Of a stretch of 64,000 nucleotides of DNA, positions 26,096 through 34,319 are shown piece after piece. Position 1 is the first letter of the stretch; each line of letters begins with the position of its first letter. Both the position numbers and the translations under genes were made by a program. The stretch spans positions 124,001-188,000 of the forward strand of contig NZ_MVDE01000004.1 in NCBI RefSeq assembly GCF_002843385.1, in the 5' to 3' direction. The DNA is from Labilibaculum manganireducens. Its GTDB lineage: Bacteria; Bacteroidota; Bacteroidia; Bacteroidales; Marinifilaceae. The notes under the pieces were generated by a model. The model was given only the letters and a program-made list of their open reading frames with translations, searched no databases and was not told where the DNA came from.

Positions 26096-28561
26096 TTACA
26101 TTTCAAATTCTTCTACATCAACCCCGCCTTCTGATCCTCTTTCACGCTTCATTTTATAGTTGTTAATTTTAAAACTTAATTTCAAATTGAAAGTCGGCGA
26201 TTTATGACTAAACCGGCTAAAGTTGTAAAAATTATCCCCTTCGTATAAGGTTTCATGTTTTGCTGTTCCAAAAATATCGCGAACCTGAAAAGTAGCAGAC
26301 AGCCTGCGTTTCATAAAATCGCGCTTTAAAGCTGCTGATGTTGTAAAGAACCCCTTGCGTTTCCCTTGAGCCCAGTTTGTTTCTGATTGATAGTTCGCAG
26401 TAAACTGAACCCGTGTTTTTGGATCAAAAATAATGGTTGAATTATTCCTAAGTCCCCAATTGTAACTTTTCGTTGAGAAATCCTTATAAATATCCTCATC
26501 AGATGAATTGGTTATCGTAAAATCACCTTCTTCTTTGTAGTGATAGAAATTACCTATTAAATCGTTCTTAAACCATTTGCCAAAAGATAAATTTATAGTC
26601 GCTTCCATTCCTAAAGAATAATCATTACCTACATTAACAGAAGTGCTCTTCATTACGTTTCCCTGCTCTTCCCAAGGATATCTAACACTTTCTATTTTAT
26701 TGTGAGTGACTTTATAATAAGTTTCAAAAGTCACTGACTGATCTCCAAAACGTTTCGAATAAGCCAACTCGTAAGAGTCAATATATTCAGGATTCAAATC
26801 AGGATTTCCTTGTCGCACATTGTAGGCATCTGTCCAGGTAACAAAAGGCTCCAACCAATAACCTCTCGGACGTTGAATTCGTCTGGTATAACTTGCCATT
26901 ATCTGATTGTCTGATCCCAAATCCATCTGTGTATGAATGGTTGGAAAGAAATCCCACCGTTTAATGGTGAAAACCTCAGATTCATCTTTAAAATCAATTT
27001 CCCGGTTTGTATATTCAGATCGGAAGCCCAGTTGATAGCCAAACTTTCCAATTTTTGAAGCATAAGTTGTATACAAACCATGCACCTGCTGATCGTAAGT
27101 TACATCATGACTGTATAATGGCTGAGGCTCATATTGTTTGCTTACAACATTATAATCCTCTTGCTTCGTATCTGCCTCACTGGAGCGAATCTGACCTTGA
27201 TATCCGAGTTCAAACTTTGCATCCTTTCCCAATGGTAAAGTATAATCGGAACGGATTTCCCATCTGGTTCCAGGCCCATCCTCAGTTGCAATTTTCCCGG
27301 ATGTTTGATTGCCACTAGCATCAAACAATTCGTTGGTTGACTGCTCATCACCACTTCCGCGATGCGAATAAGTAACCTGAGAAGCCAACTGATGACCTTT
27401 ACCACTAAATTTTCTGGTGTACGAAAAGTTTGAATTCACAAAAGTCATTTCTTTCTCCCAAAGATCTTCACTATCGTATAAAATTCTTTCCGGATCAGTA
27501 CTGTCAAACTCCTGATAATCCAAAACCGAACCCCGTTCCATGTCTCTGTTTCCGTATCGAAATCCAAACGAAATTGTATTTTTATCATTGATATCAAAAT
27601 CGAAACCAGTACGAATGCCATAACCCAAACGCTTCATTTTAGCTTCACCATCCGATAACACCGAACTTGTAACACCCTCATAAATGGTTCTGTTTTCGGT
27701 TTTAGTTGTCCCTTCAAACTGACGGTTGCTGTAATCCAATCCTAAATTCCAATTCCATTTCTTCTTGCGGTAATTAATTAAAATATCACCGCTTCGGTTT
27801 TCCTGGCTACCCATTGATAAGTTAGCCACTCCATTCAATCCCTTTTCGGAATTCTTTTTTGTGATAATATTAATAATTCCAGCCGTTCCTTCCGGATCGT
27901 ATTTCGCTGAAGGATTGGTAATAATTTCAATATTCTCGATTACACTTGCAGGCATTTGCTGCAAAATATCCGATGCATCCAAAATAGAAGGTTTTCCATC
28001 TACCAAAACGGTAAAATTTGAATTGCCCCGAAGACTTACATTCCCTTCAATATCAACACTTACAGATGGAACATTCTCCAAAACATCAACAGCAGTTCCA
28101 CTTGCTGCAGTAATTTGCCGGCTAACAGGAATTACCTTTTTATCAATTTGATACTGCACCGGAGCACGTTCAGAAGTTACAACAACTTCGTTTAATGCTT
28201 CGCTTGCCTGTCGTAAGTTCACAATCTTTAAATCAGCCAGATTTCTGTTTCTATCGATTGGAATATTTCTAACGATGGCTTTATTATAACCAATAAAAGT
28301 AATTTCAACGAAGTATTTTCCAGGCTTCATCTTTGCAAGCTCGAAAGCCCCTTTTTCATCAGTAATGGTTCCGTCAATAAGGCTTGAGTCGGCCATATTG
28401 TAAACAGAAACCGTTGCGTATTCAACAGGAATATCCATAGCATTGTCCATCACAATACCTTTTATTACTCCGCCTTTCATTTCCGGTTTTAAAACCGGTT
28501 CCTCTGCCTTAGCTGATATTACTATAAAGCTTAAGCAGATCAGAAGAATTAATCGATTCAT
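26096..28561 (-). CDS. TonB-dependent receptor family outer-membrane beta-barrel protein
   Basis: An 821-residue outer-membrane protein. Signal peptide ends ISAKAEE, then a CarboxypepD_reg-like beta-sandwich (about 30-110: GVIKGIVMDNAMDIPVEYAT). The plug domain (about 125-235) has DVLENVPSVSVDIEGNVSLRG and VLVDGKPSIL, and the rest is a 22-strand-type barrel. It is not a SusC: it is shorter and has no SusD neighbour. This subfamily is widespread in Bacteroidota, and its ligand is usually unknown. The C-terminus ends in acidic residues rather than the usual aromatic. Confidence 0.85.
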   Translation of the reverse strand: MNRLILLICLSFIVISAKAEEPVLKPEMKGGVIKGIVMDNAMDIPVEYATVSVYNMADSSLIDGTITDEKGAFELAKMKPGKYFVEITFIGYNKAIVRNIPIDRNRNLADLKIVNLRQASEALNEVVVTSERAPVQYQIDKKVIPVSRQITAASGTAVDVLENVPSVSVDIEGNVSLRGNSNFTVLVDGKPSILDASDILQQMPASVIENIEIITNPSAKYDPEGTAGIINIITKKNSEKGLNGVANLSMGSQENRSGDILINYRKKKWNWNLGLDYSNRQFEGTTKTENRTIYEGVTSSVLSDGEAKMKRLGYGIRTGFDFDINDKNTISFGFRYGNRDMERGSVLDYQEFDSTDPERILYDSEDLWEKEMTFVNSNFSYTRKFSGKGHQLASQVTYSHRGSGDEQSTNELFDASGNQTSGKIATEDGPGTRWEIRSDYTLPLGKDAKFELGYQGQIRSSEADTKQEDYNVVSKQYEPQPLYSHDVTYDQQVHGLYTTYASKIGKFGYQLGFRSEYTNREIDFKDESEVFTIKRWDFFPTIHTQMDLGSDNQIMASYTRRIQRPRGYWLEPFVTWTDAYNVRQGNPDLNPEYIDSYELAYSKRFGDQSVTFETYYKVTHNKIESVRYPWEEQGNVMKSTSVNVGNDYSLGMEATINLSFGKWFKNDLIGNFYHYKEEGDFTITNSSDEDIYKDFSTKSYNWGLRNNSTIIFDPKTRVQFTANYQSETNWAQGKRKGFFTTSAALKRDFMKRRLSATFQVRDIFGTAKHETLYEGDNFYNFSRFSHKSPTFNLKLSFKINNYKMKRERGSEGGVDVEEFEM

Positions 28562-28765
28562 TTAAATTGAATTATGAGTTTTATAAATTGTCCAGACAAA
28601 CTTACCATTCAAAAGCCAAAAACATCTACGAAATTTGATTTTTAGATTTTCGTTAACATTTGGGCGATCAAAAAGCCTATTCGCCAGACTATCATTCCTC
28701 TCTATAGACAATAAAAAAGGCAAAAGGTTTAAAAAGAAAATTATTTTTCCGATCGGAGGATCAAA

Positions 28766-29617
28766 TTACAGAAGATTCCATTTTTCGATTGCAATTCGCC
28801 CCATTTCCCGTCCCAGTTCGTAATCTGTTACCAGTGTGGCATAATCTTGAGTGAATCGCTTTGTTTTGAAACTTTCGGGAGGACAAATATCCAAAATCTG
28901 AATGTTTTGCGGTGGATTTTGAATAAAATCGATTGATGAATTGTAATTGTCCGGACGATTCAACAATGCTTTCACCAAACCCGGATGTTTTCGAAAGAGC
29001 AAACGTCCCAATTTCGATTCCATTCCTTTTTTCATCCGAAAAGAATTTGGACGGGAACGAATCACCATAATTTTAACAGCTCCCTTTTCCACTGCTCTTT
29101 GAATTGGAATGGGTGCAGAAACGCCTCCATCTGAAACTATTTGTCCGTCTATTTTCAAAAAATTGCGGTAAAAAAGAGGAACTGTACAGCTGGCCTTCAT
29201 CACATGACTAAGGCTTTCTGCATCAGGCTTGATAAAAACCGATCGGCCATCTGAATTCATGGTAACTCCAATTTCAAAATCAGGATTGTTGGCAAACAAC
29301 ACATCCAGATCAATAGGCAGTTCGCGGGTAGTGATATCCCATGACCAATCTAAATCCATTAAATGTCCACCGGCTAAAAACTTCTTCCAACTGATGTATT
29401 CAGGCCGTAAAGAATAATCTGTAAACATCTTGAAATTTCTCTTTCTCTGCCTGGAAAGATAAGTGGCCGCATTAACTGCTCCAGCGGAAACACCTAATAC
29501 AGAGTGAAAAGGATTGAATTCCATCTCTATAAACTGATCCAAAACACCCGCAGCAAAAATACCGCGCATTGCACCACCTTCCACTACCAATGCTGTTTTG
29601 TTGTTTTGGTTCATCAT
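28766..29617 (-). CDS. Patatin-like phospholipase
   Basis: A 283-residue patatin-fold esterase. The oxyanion segment GGAMRG (14-19), the nucleophile elbow GVSAG (Ser44) and the dyad Asp in SDGGVSAPIP form the catalytic set. It resembles the RssA/YjjU bacterial group, which hydrolyses acyl esters of phospholipids or related lipids. No signal peptide. It lies 18 nt downstream of the acyltransferase gene, so the two probably form a lipid-remodelling operon. Confidence 0.88.
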   Translation of the reverse strand: MMNQNNKTALVVEGGAMRGIFAAGVLDQFIEMEFNPFHSVLGVSAGAVNAATYLSRQRKRNFKMFTDYSLRPEYISWKKFLAGGHLMDLDWSWDITTRELPIDLDVLFANNPDFEIGVTMNSDGRSVFIKPDAESLSHVMKASCTVPLFYRNFLKIDGQIVSDGGVSAPIPIQRAVEKGAVKIMVIRSRPNSFRMKKGMESKLGRLLFRKHPGLVKALLNRPDNYNSSIDFIQNPPQNIQILDICPPESFKTKRFTQDYATLVTDYELGREMGRIAIEKWNLL

Positions 29618-29635
29618 TGAGCTTTTCCTTAGTAA

Positions 29636-30370
29636 TTATTGGTTCAATTCTTTCTTAATTAAAGCTTCAACCATTTCGGTTAGTTCAATTGCAGTGTAAG
29701 CTGCAGGCTCAATAGGTTCTAAAACTTTATATCTAACCTTAGCTCCCAAACACAAGGGGAACATTCCTTTTTCTTCAATTTTATAATTTCCATCGACCAC
29801 AAAAGGAACAATTAACGCATTTGGTGCGGCCTGAAGTAAAGCCTCTATTCCACCAGCTTTAAAAGGTTTCATCACTCCTGTTTTACTTCTGGTTCCCTCA
29901 GGAAAAATGCTGGCTGCATAATTGTTTTTTGCGATTAACTGACCCAGCTTATAAATTTCAGGTATTGCCTGAGCTCTGTTCTTTCTATCGATTAAAGCAG
30001 CTCCCGAATGGCGAAGATTATAAGACACGCTCGGAATGTTTTTAGCCAATTCCTTTTTTGAAATGAACTTTGGATGGTGTTTTCTGAAAATCCAGACAAT
30101 TGGCGGTATGTCGTATACTCCCTGATGATTGGAAACAATGATTAACGGCCTGTCGGTCGGCAAGTTAACTTTTGGCAAAGATGTAATACGAACGCCTAAA
30201 AACACAACCACACGCATTAAAAAAAAGTTTAAAACATCAACCGAATTCTTGTGAGCCTGATAGCCAAACAACTTGTGACAAATTACTTGTATTGGATGAA
30301 AAATCACCAATAAAAGCAAAAACAGGATGTAAAATATAAAGCTGAGAATATAAGACAGGATCTTGATCAT
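29636..30370 (-). CDS. 1-acyl-glycerol-3-phosphate acyltransferase (PlsC family)
   Basis: A 244-residue membrane acyltransferase. An N-terminal hydrophobic hairpin (YILSFIFYILFLLLLVIF) is followed by the catalytic block NHQGVYD (81-87) and the phosphate-binding block FPEGTRSKTG (154-163), the two defining LPLAT motifs. It transfers an acyl chain to lysophosphatidic acid at the inner membrane. It is the first gene of a pair with the patatin-like phospholipase. Confidence 0.88.
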   Translation of the reverse strand: MIKILSYILSFIFYILFLLLLVIFHPIQVICHKLFGYQAHKNSVDVLNFFLMRVVVFLGVRITSLPKVNLPTDRPLIIVSNHQGVYDIPPIVWIFRKHHPKFISKKELAKNIPSVSYNLRHSGAALIDRKNRAQAIPEIYKLGQLIAKNNYAASIFPEGTRSKTGVMKPFKAGGIEALLQAAPNALIVPFVVDGNYKIEEKGMFPLCLGAKVRYKVLEPIEPAAYTAIELTEMVEALIKKELNQ

Positions 30371-30491
30371 TTATTTTTCGATTTTGTATTTCTCCACAAA
30401 AGAACAAAAAAAACATTTATAGATAAAGTGTTGCGGGAAAAATTGACGAATTGCCACTAAAAATACCACTATTCCTGGGATAGCTGAAGTG

Positions 30492-30688
30492 AAAATTTAA
30501 TCACAAAGAACTCGAAGTACTGCACAAAGTATCACAAAGCGTCTGTTTCTTTTCTTTGGGTGACTTCGCGATAAGCTAATGGGTGACAACTTAAAAAACA
30601 CAGTAAAATTTAACCGCAAAGTGCTCGAAGTACTGCACAAAAGTATCACAAGGCGTCTGTTTCTTTCCTTTGTGTGACTTCGTGATAA
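30492..30688. repeat. Two tandem copies of an 84-bp intergenic repeat
   Basis: Copies at 30492-30574 and 30605-30688 share AAAATTTAA, CTCGAAGTACTGCACAAA, GTATCACAA and GCGTCTGTTTCTTT, with a 113-nt period. Within each copy, CGAAGTACTGCACAAAG is partly complementary to CTTTGTGTGACTTCG, so each could fold into a hairpin. No reading frame. Confidence 0.75.
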
Positions 30689-30727
30689 CTTTATTTTTCC
30701 TCGGTGGTAAATGCCTTTTCTGAAGCA

Positions 30728-30758
30728 TAAAAAAGATCCCTATTTTTATAGAGATCTT
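30728..30758 (-). terminator. Rho-independent terminator after the SIMPL gene
   Basis: AAGATCCCTAT pairs with ATAGAGATCTT around TTTT with one mismatch. Six T follow on the minus strand, 22 nt below the SIMPL stop. Confidence 0.85.
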
Positions 30759-30779
30759 CGTGTTTCTTTCCGGTTAATT

Positions 30780-31475
30780 CTATTCCAAAGCAAAGCTGAT
30801 CATCACGGAATATTCCAATTTAATTTTCTGAAAATCAAGATCAGGAACACCCATAGCCGATTCAAAGTTTTCACTTTTAACCCGCATCATAGTATTTACC
30901 ATTTGTCGGCCATAGGGCGAAGAAACTTCATTGATATAAATGGCTTTCCCCACTTTTTGTCCGATTGCCTCGGCCAGAGCTACAGCTTTTTCTTTACCTG
31001 CTATAACAGCATTTATTTTAACCTGCTTGCGATACTTCTCAATTTCGGAATGATCCACTCTCAAAATACTGATATTTGATATCTTGATTTTATCCAACTC
31101 AACAAACACCTTTCCGAGTGTTTTAGAATCGTGTACCAACAGCTCAAAATCTTTCGATTTCTTCATATCGGCACGTTGAAAAAAGTGATTCTGCAAATTA
31201 CTGGCAAAATCAGATACTGAAAGCTGCTCCTCCAAATTGATACCGGCCTTTTTTAAAGCCACAAACATTTGCTTTTCCAATACTTCAATGCTTTCCTTGT
31301 TCTTGGTGTCTTCCTCATCCAAATGAATGTTTAAATAAATTTCATCGGGAACGACCTCTAATTCTGCCAATCCTTTTACTTCAATGTAGTTTTGATCAAT
31401 AAAGTTTTTCTGAGCTTGTGCCATTGCACTCCAGCTAAGGAAAACAGCCAATAGTAGTATTACATTTCTTTTCAT
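30780..31475 (-). CDS. SIMPL (DUF541) domain protein, exported
   Basis: A 231-residue periplasmic protein. The signal peptide is MKRNVILLLAVFLSWSAMAQ. The mature region begins with YIEVKGLAELEVVPDEIYLN, the SIMPL/DUF541 signature, and later VNAVIAGKEKAVALAEAIGQ-like and VGKAIYINE segments fit the C-terminal half. Related proteins (for example E. coli YggE) protect against oxidative stress, but the mechanism is unsettled. It is monocistronic. Confidence 0.8.
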   Translation of the reverse strand: MKRNVILLLAVFLSWSAMAQAQKNFIDQNYIEVKGLAELEVVPDEIYLNIHLDEEDTKNKESIEVLEKQMFVALKKAGINLEEQLSVSDFASNLQNHFFQRADMKKSKDFELLVHDSKTLGKVFVELDKIKISNISILRVDHSEIEKYRKQVKINAVIAGKEKAVALAEAIGQKVGKAIYINEVSSPYGRQMVNTMMRVKSENFESAMGVPDLDFQKIKLEYSVMISFALE

Positions 31476-31626
31476 CTGTTTATAATTTTTGTATGAATGT
31501 TATTTTTTACAAGGTTTTAGTAAACAAATACCGTGCTAATCATTATTCTTTATTCAAAATAAGATGAATTGTATGCAATTTAGTTGCGTCAAACTTTACT
31601 AAAAAACAATATTCTAACAAATATCA

Positions 31627-31887
31627 CTACTTCTTCCATCTTTCCAAACGTCCCATACCTCGGGTAAACAACCAGGAAATAAGCTTCGAATGTCCGCCTT
31701 CCATCATCTTTTGTTTACAGAAATTCTGAAAATCGTGAAGCGTTCCTGTATAAAGAAACTCTCCGTTCGCGTAACAGTAGCTGCAGTATTTCAAATTTTT
31801 ACTTCCATCGGCATTGGTTCCTCCAGCCTGAGGGTCTTTTTTCATGGGCATTCCACAACTCTGACACATTTTATTTGCTTTATTCAT
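31627..31887 (-). CDS. Putative zinc-ribbon protein
   Basis: An 86-residue protein. Two Cys pairs, Cys-x2-Cys in MCQSCGMPM and Cys-x2-Cys in KYCSYCYANG, form a zinc ribbon of the zinc_ribbon_2 type. The intervening DPQAGGTNADGSKNLKYC is typical, as is the C-terminal helical part with FCKQKM and LFTRGMGRLERWKK. Role unknown. Confidence 0.75.
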   Translation of the reverse strand: MNKANKMCQSCGMPMKKDPQAGGTNADGSKNLKYCSYCYANGEFLYTGTLHDFQNFCKQKMMEGGHSKLISWLFTRGMGRLERWKK

Positions 31888-32076
31888 GCTGTTATCGTTT
31901 AAATGATGTATTTGGAATTATAATTTAGTTCGGTAATCTGATTGTGAGACTTACCATATCAATTGAAAAACGGAAACAAACTACAGCCTTGAATTTACGA
32001 AAAAAACAACAATTATCCCTACAGCCTATTGAAGGTAAATCGCACAATTACAAGGATTTATCAGCGATTATCAAAT

Positions 32077-32742
32077 TTAAATTTTGGAATTTATCCAATC
32101 GGTAAAATCACTGGTATTATAAAATAATTCTTCCGGATTCAACTCTGCAAGTTTCGCCGGTTCGGCTGAATTTGCCCATGCCGCTGCAGCTATTGGAATG
32201 CCGGCATTTTTACAGGCAACAATATCACTTGGAGCATCGCCAACATAAATTACTTCATTCTTGCTTACATCCTTAAAGTAATTTAAAACAGCAGTTATTC
32301 CTTCCGGCTTTCGTGGCCCAAATGAATGTCCGGTTTCAATTGTTTCAAATAAATGAGCAATACCAAATTTCTGTAATGAAATAATTGTACTGTATTTTCC
32401 TTTGCCGGTAACCATGGCAAGCCTGATTTTTCTATCTTTTAAATCGGCCAACAGGTTTGATATTCCATTAAAAGGCGTTGGACACATTTCGTGCAGTTGC
32501 TCATAATAACACAAGTAACGCGAAATGCCTTCCTCGTAATTGTTGGGAGCCAATGCCATTATTGTTCCTTCCTCCGAAGGGCCGAAGGTTGCAATTATTT
32601 CTTCATCGGAAATTGATCTGCCAATAAGCGGTTCTATTGATTTTTTGAAAGCTTTAATACACAATGGCAAAGTATCGCCAATGGTTCCGTCGAGGTCAAA
32701 AATTACAGCTTTAATCTTTTCCATGCGATCTGTTTTGCTCAT
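32077..32742 (-). CDS. HAD-superfamily phosphatase (phosphoglycolate phosphatase-like)
   Basis: A 221-residue HAD hydrolase. Motif I is FDLDGT (Asp16, Asp18), motif II lies in MVTGKGK, motif III is the Lys of GPRKPEG and motif IV is YVGDAPSDI. The cap domain is the C1 alpha-helical type of Gph/beta-phosphoglucomutase-like enzymes. Its start overlaps the acetyltransferase stop by 32 nt (or 14 nt if the Met at residue 7 is used), so the two are translationally coupled. Confidence 0.85.
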   Translation of the reverse strand: MSKTDRMEKIKAVIFDLDGTIGDTLPLCIKAFKKSIEPLIGRSISDEEIIATFGPSEEGTIMALAPNNYEEGISRYLCYYEQLHEMCPTPFNGISNLLADLKDRKIRLAMVTGKGKYSTIISLQKFGIAHLFETIETGHSFGPRKPEGITAVLNYFKDVSKNEVIYVGDAPSDIVACKNAGIPIAAAAWANSAEPAKLAELNPEELFYNTSDFTDWINSKI

Positions 32743-33328
32743 TTATTTTTCGGATTATTTTGCATGGATTACCAACCGCAACACAATTTTCAGGAATCGA
32801 TTTGGTTACAACACTTCCTGCTCCAATCACAGAATTCTTTCCGATTGTTACTCCTGGTAAGATAATCACACCTCCTCCAATCCACACATTGTCCTCAATT
32901 TTTACGGGCAGTGCATAGGTTCTAAAGAATGGAAGTTCTGTACCGGGATCCCAATCAGTTACCAAACGCTCGTTTACATCTGTTGAATGAGTTGCAGTAT
33001 AAATCTGCACATTTGAGGCGATCAACACATTGTTTCCAATTTCAATTTTATTACAATCAACAAAAGTGCAGTTGATATTGATAATTACGTTGCTGCCAAC
33101 AAAAATATGCTTGCCGTAATCGCAGTAAAAGGGCGTATCAATATTTACATTATCGCCTAGTTTCGCAAATAGCCCGCGCAAAATATCTTTTCGGTTTTCG
33201 GCATCGGTACTTTCTGTCGAATTATAGCTTTTTGTTAATTTCCGCGCCTTGTGTATCAGACTTTGATTTTCCTCGTTGGATGTATTAAAGACTTCCCCAT
33301 CCAAACATTTTTGCATTTCAGTTTTCAT
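32711..33328 (-). CDS. Maltose/galactoside O-acetyltransferase family protein
   Basis: A 205-residue left-handed beta-helix acetyltransferase. An N-terminal Mac domain (MQKCLDGEVFNTSNEE) precedes hexapeptide repeats, including YTATHSTDVNERL with its conserved catalytic His and DNVWIGGGVIILPGVTIG and KNSVIGAGSVVTKSIP, which bind acetyl-CoA. It would acetylate a sugar hydroxyl in the cytosol. It forms a two-gene unit with the HAD phosphatase. Confidence 0.9.
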   Translation of the reverse strand: MKTEMQKCLDGEVFNTSNEENQSLIHKARKLTKSYNSTESTDAENRKDILRGLFAKLGDNVNIDTPFYCDYGKHIFVGSNVIININCTFVDCNKIEIGNNVLIASNVQIYTATHSTDVNERLVTDWDPGTELPFFRTYALPVKIEDNVWIGGGVIILPGVTIGKNSVIGAGSVVTKSIPENCVAVGNPCKIIRKINEQNRSHGKD

Positions 33329-33393
33329 TTCATTCGTTTTTGAAATTCAAAAATAGAGAAGAACAGCCGATTATTTTTTCATCTATCTTAAAA

Positions 33394-33483
33394 TCATCCA
33401 TTCGCCCGTATGGTAATTAAATGTTGTTGGGTCATTCCCAAATAGGAAACAATATATCCTAAATTTACCCGGCTAAATATTTT
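33394..33483 (-). pseudogene. C-terminal fragment of a Crp/Fnr-family regulator
   Basis: Immediately after the ferritin-like gene, the minus strand reads RVNLGYIVSYLGMTQQHL then ITIRANG and a stop. This matches the recognition-helix end of Bacteroidota Crp regulators (pattern YIASYLGITPESLSRIR). It has no start or upstream sequence. The 3' end of the ferritin paralogue sits exactly where the rest of this gene should be, so it is a recombination remnant. Confidence 0.5.
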
Positions 33484-33489
33484 CTAATT

Positions 33490-33945
33490 TTAATTCTCTG
33501 TTAAAATATTATTATTGTATTCCACTTCAAAACAAAGTTTATGCTTTGCTTTTTCCTGAGCAAGCACAAGGAATAATTTTTTCGACGGTTCATCTAGGGC
33601 TGCAGAAGCTAGATCCTTATACAATCTAAAAGCGATTTTCTCCTTTTTCATGGCAATAATCAGTGCGTCCTGATAGGTAAAATCATTTCTGGTGTGATCT
33701 ACATCCTCAAGACTACCAGTAATTTTCATATCCTTAATTTCATCCAGGTTCAATTCCGGTTTCGCATCCTTCATCTTCTCCAGTCGAAGCATTCTGGCTG
33801 TTTTCTCTAAAGCAATATCCCCAAAAAGTCCTTTCACATGTTTCCTGTCCATTCGACTTGCAACCTCCGAGTAAAACTCAACTTCATCCATCTCCTTATC
33901 GATTGCATAATCAATAATTTCTTCAAATGTCCAACGTCTTTTCAC
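33490..33945 (-). CDS. Ferritin/rubrerythrin-like paralogue with lost iron ligands
   Basis: A 151-residue four-helix-bundle protein, paralogous to the gene at 47164. Helix A Glu18 and helix C KKEKIAFRLY are kept. The helix B pair Glu48-x2-His51 of the other copy is Lys48-x2-Arg51 here, and the helix D Glu133 equivalent is Lys132. Three of the expected di-iron ligands are therefore absent and iron oxidation is unlikely. The last 64 residues are 52/64 identical to the paralogue, while the first 85 are much more divergent. Confidence 0.7.
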   Translation of the reverse strand: MKRRWTFEEIIDYAIDKEMDEVEFYSEVASRMDRKHVKGLFGDIALEKTARMLRLEKMKDAKPELNLDEIKDMKITGSLEDVDHTRNDFTYQDALIIAMKKEKIAFRLYKDLASAALDEPSKKLFLVLAQEKAKHKLCFEVEYNNNILTEN

Positions 33946-34319
33946 ACCCTAAATTTAACTGTTTTAAATGTGAAATTTTACTCCGGTCGTTTTAGGGGCT
34001 AAACTAGGTGTGTTTTTCTTTTCAGCTGTAGTAACAATCAATACAAATGAATTTTTGTATATGAATTCTCAATTCTATCCATCCTCAAATTGAGAGAATC
34101 TATTAGTCATCAAAAAGCTAACTTAATATAATCACCAATTAAAAACACCATCATATTCAAGCAATAAACTTCTCATAAAATGATTCAAACATGTTTTAGA
34201 GCAATATATTGTACATCTGAAAAGAATAAATATCTCAAAATTGCATTTCTTCTATTATCGTACATATATTAGCACAATTATTATATCAACTTCAATACTT
34301 GGAACTCATCATCCAGATC
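33946..34319. other. Spacer before the hybrid sensor gene
   Basis: 374 nt of AT-rich divergent spacer between the ferritin-like gene and the hybrid two-component sensor. I see no gene, terminator or clear repeat; promoters for both flanking genes presumably lie here. Confidence 0.4.

Noticed and set aside
30492-30688. CRISPR array suggested by repeated units.
   Set aside because: Only two long units, no short spacers of uniform size, and no cas genes in the window.
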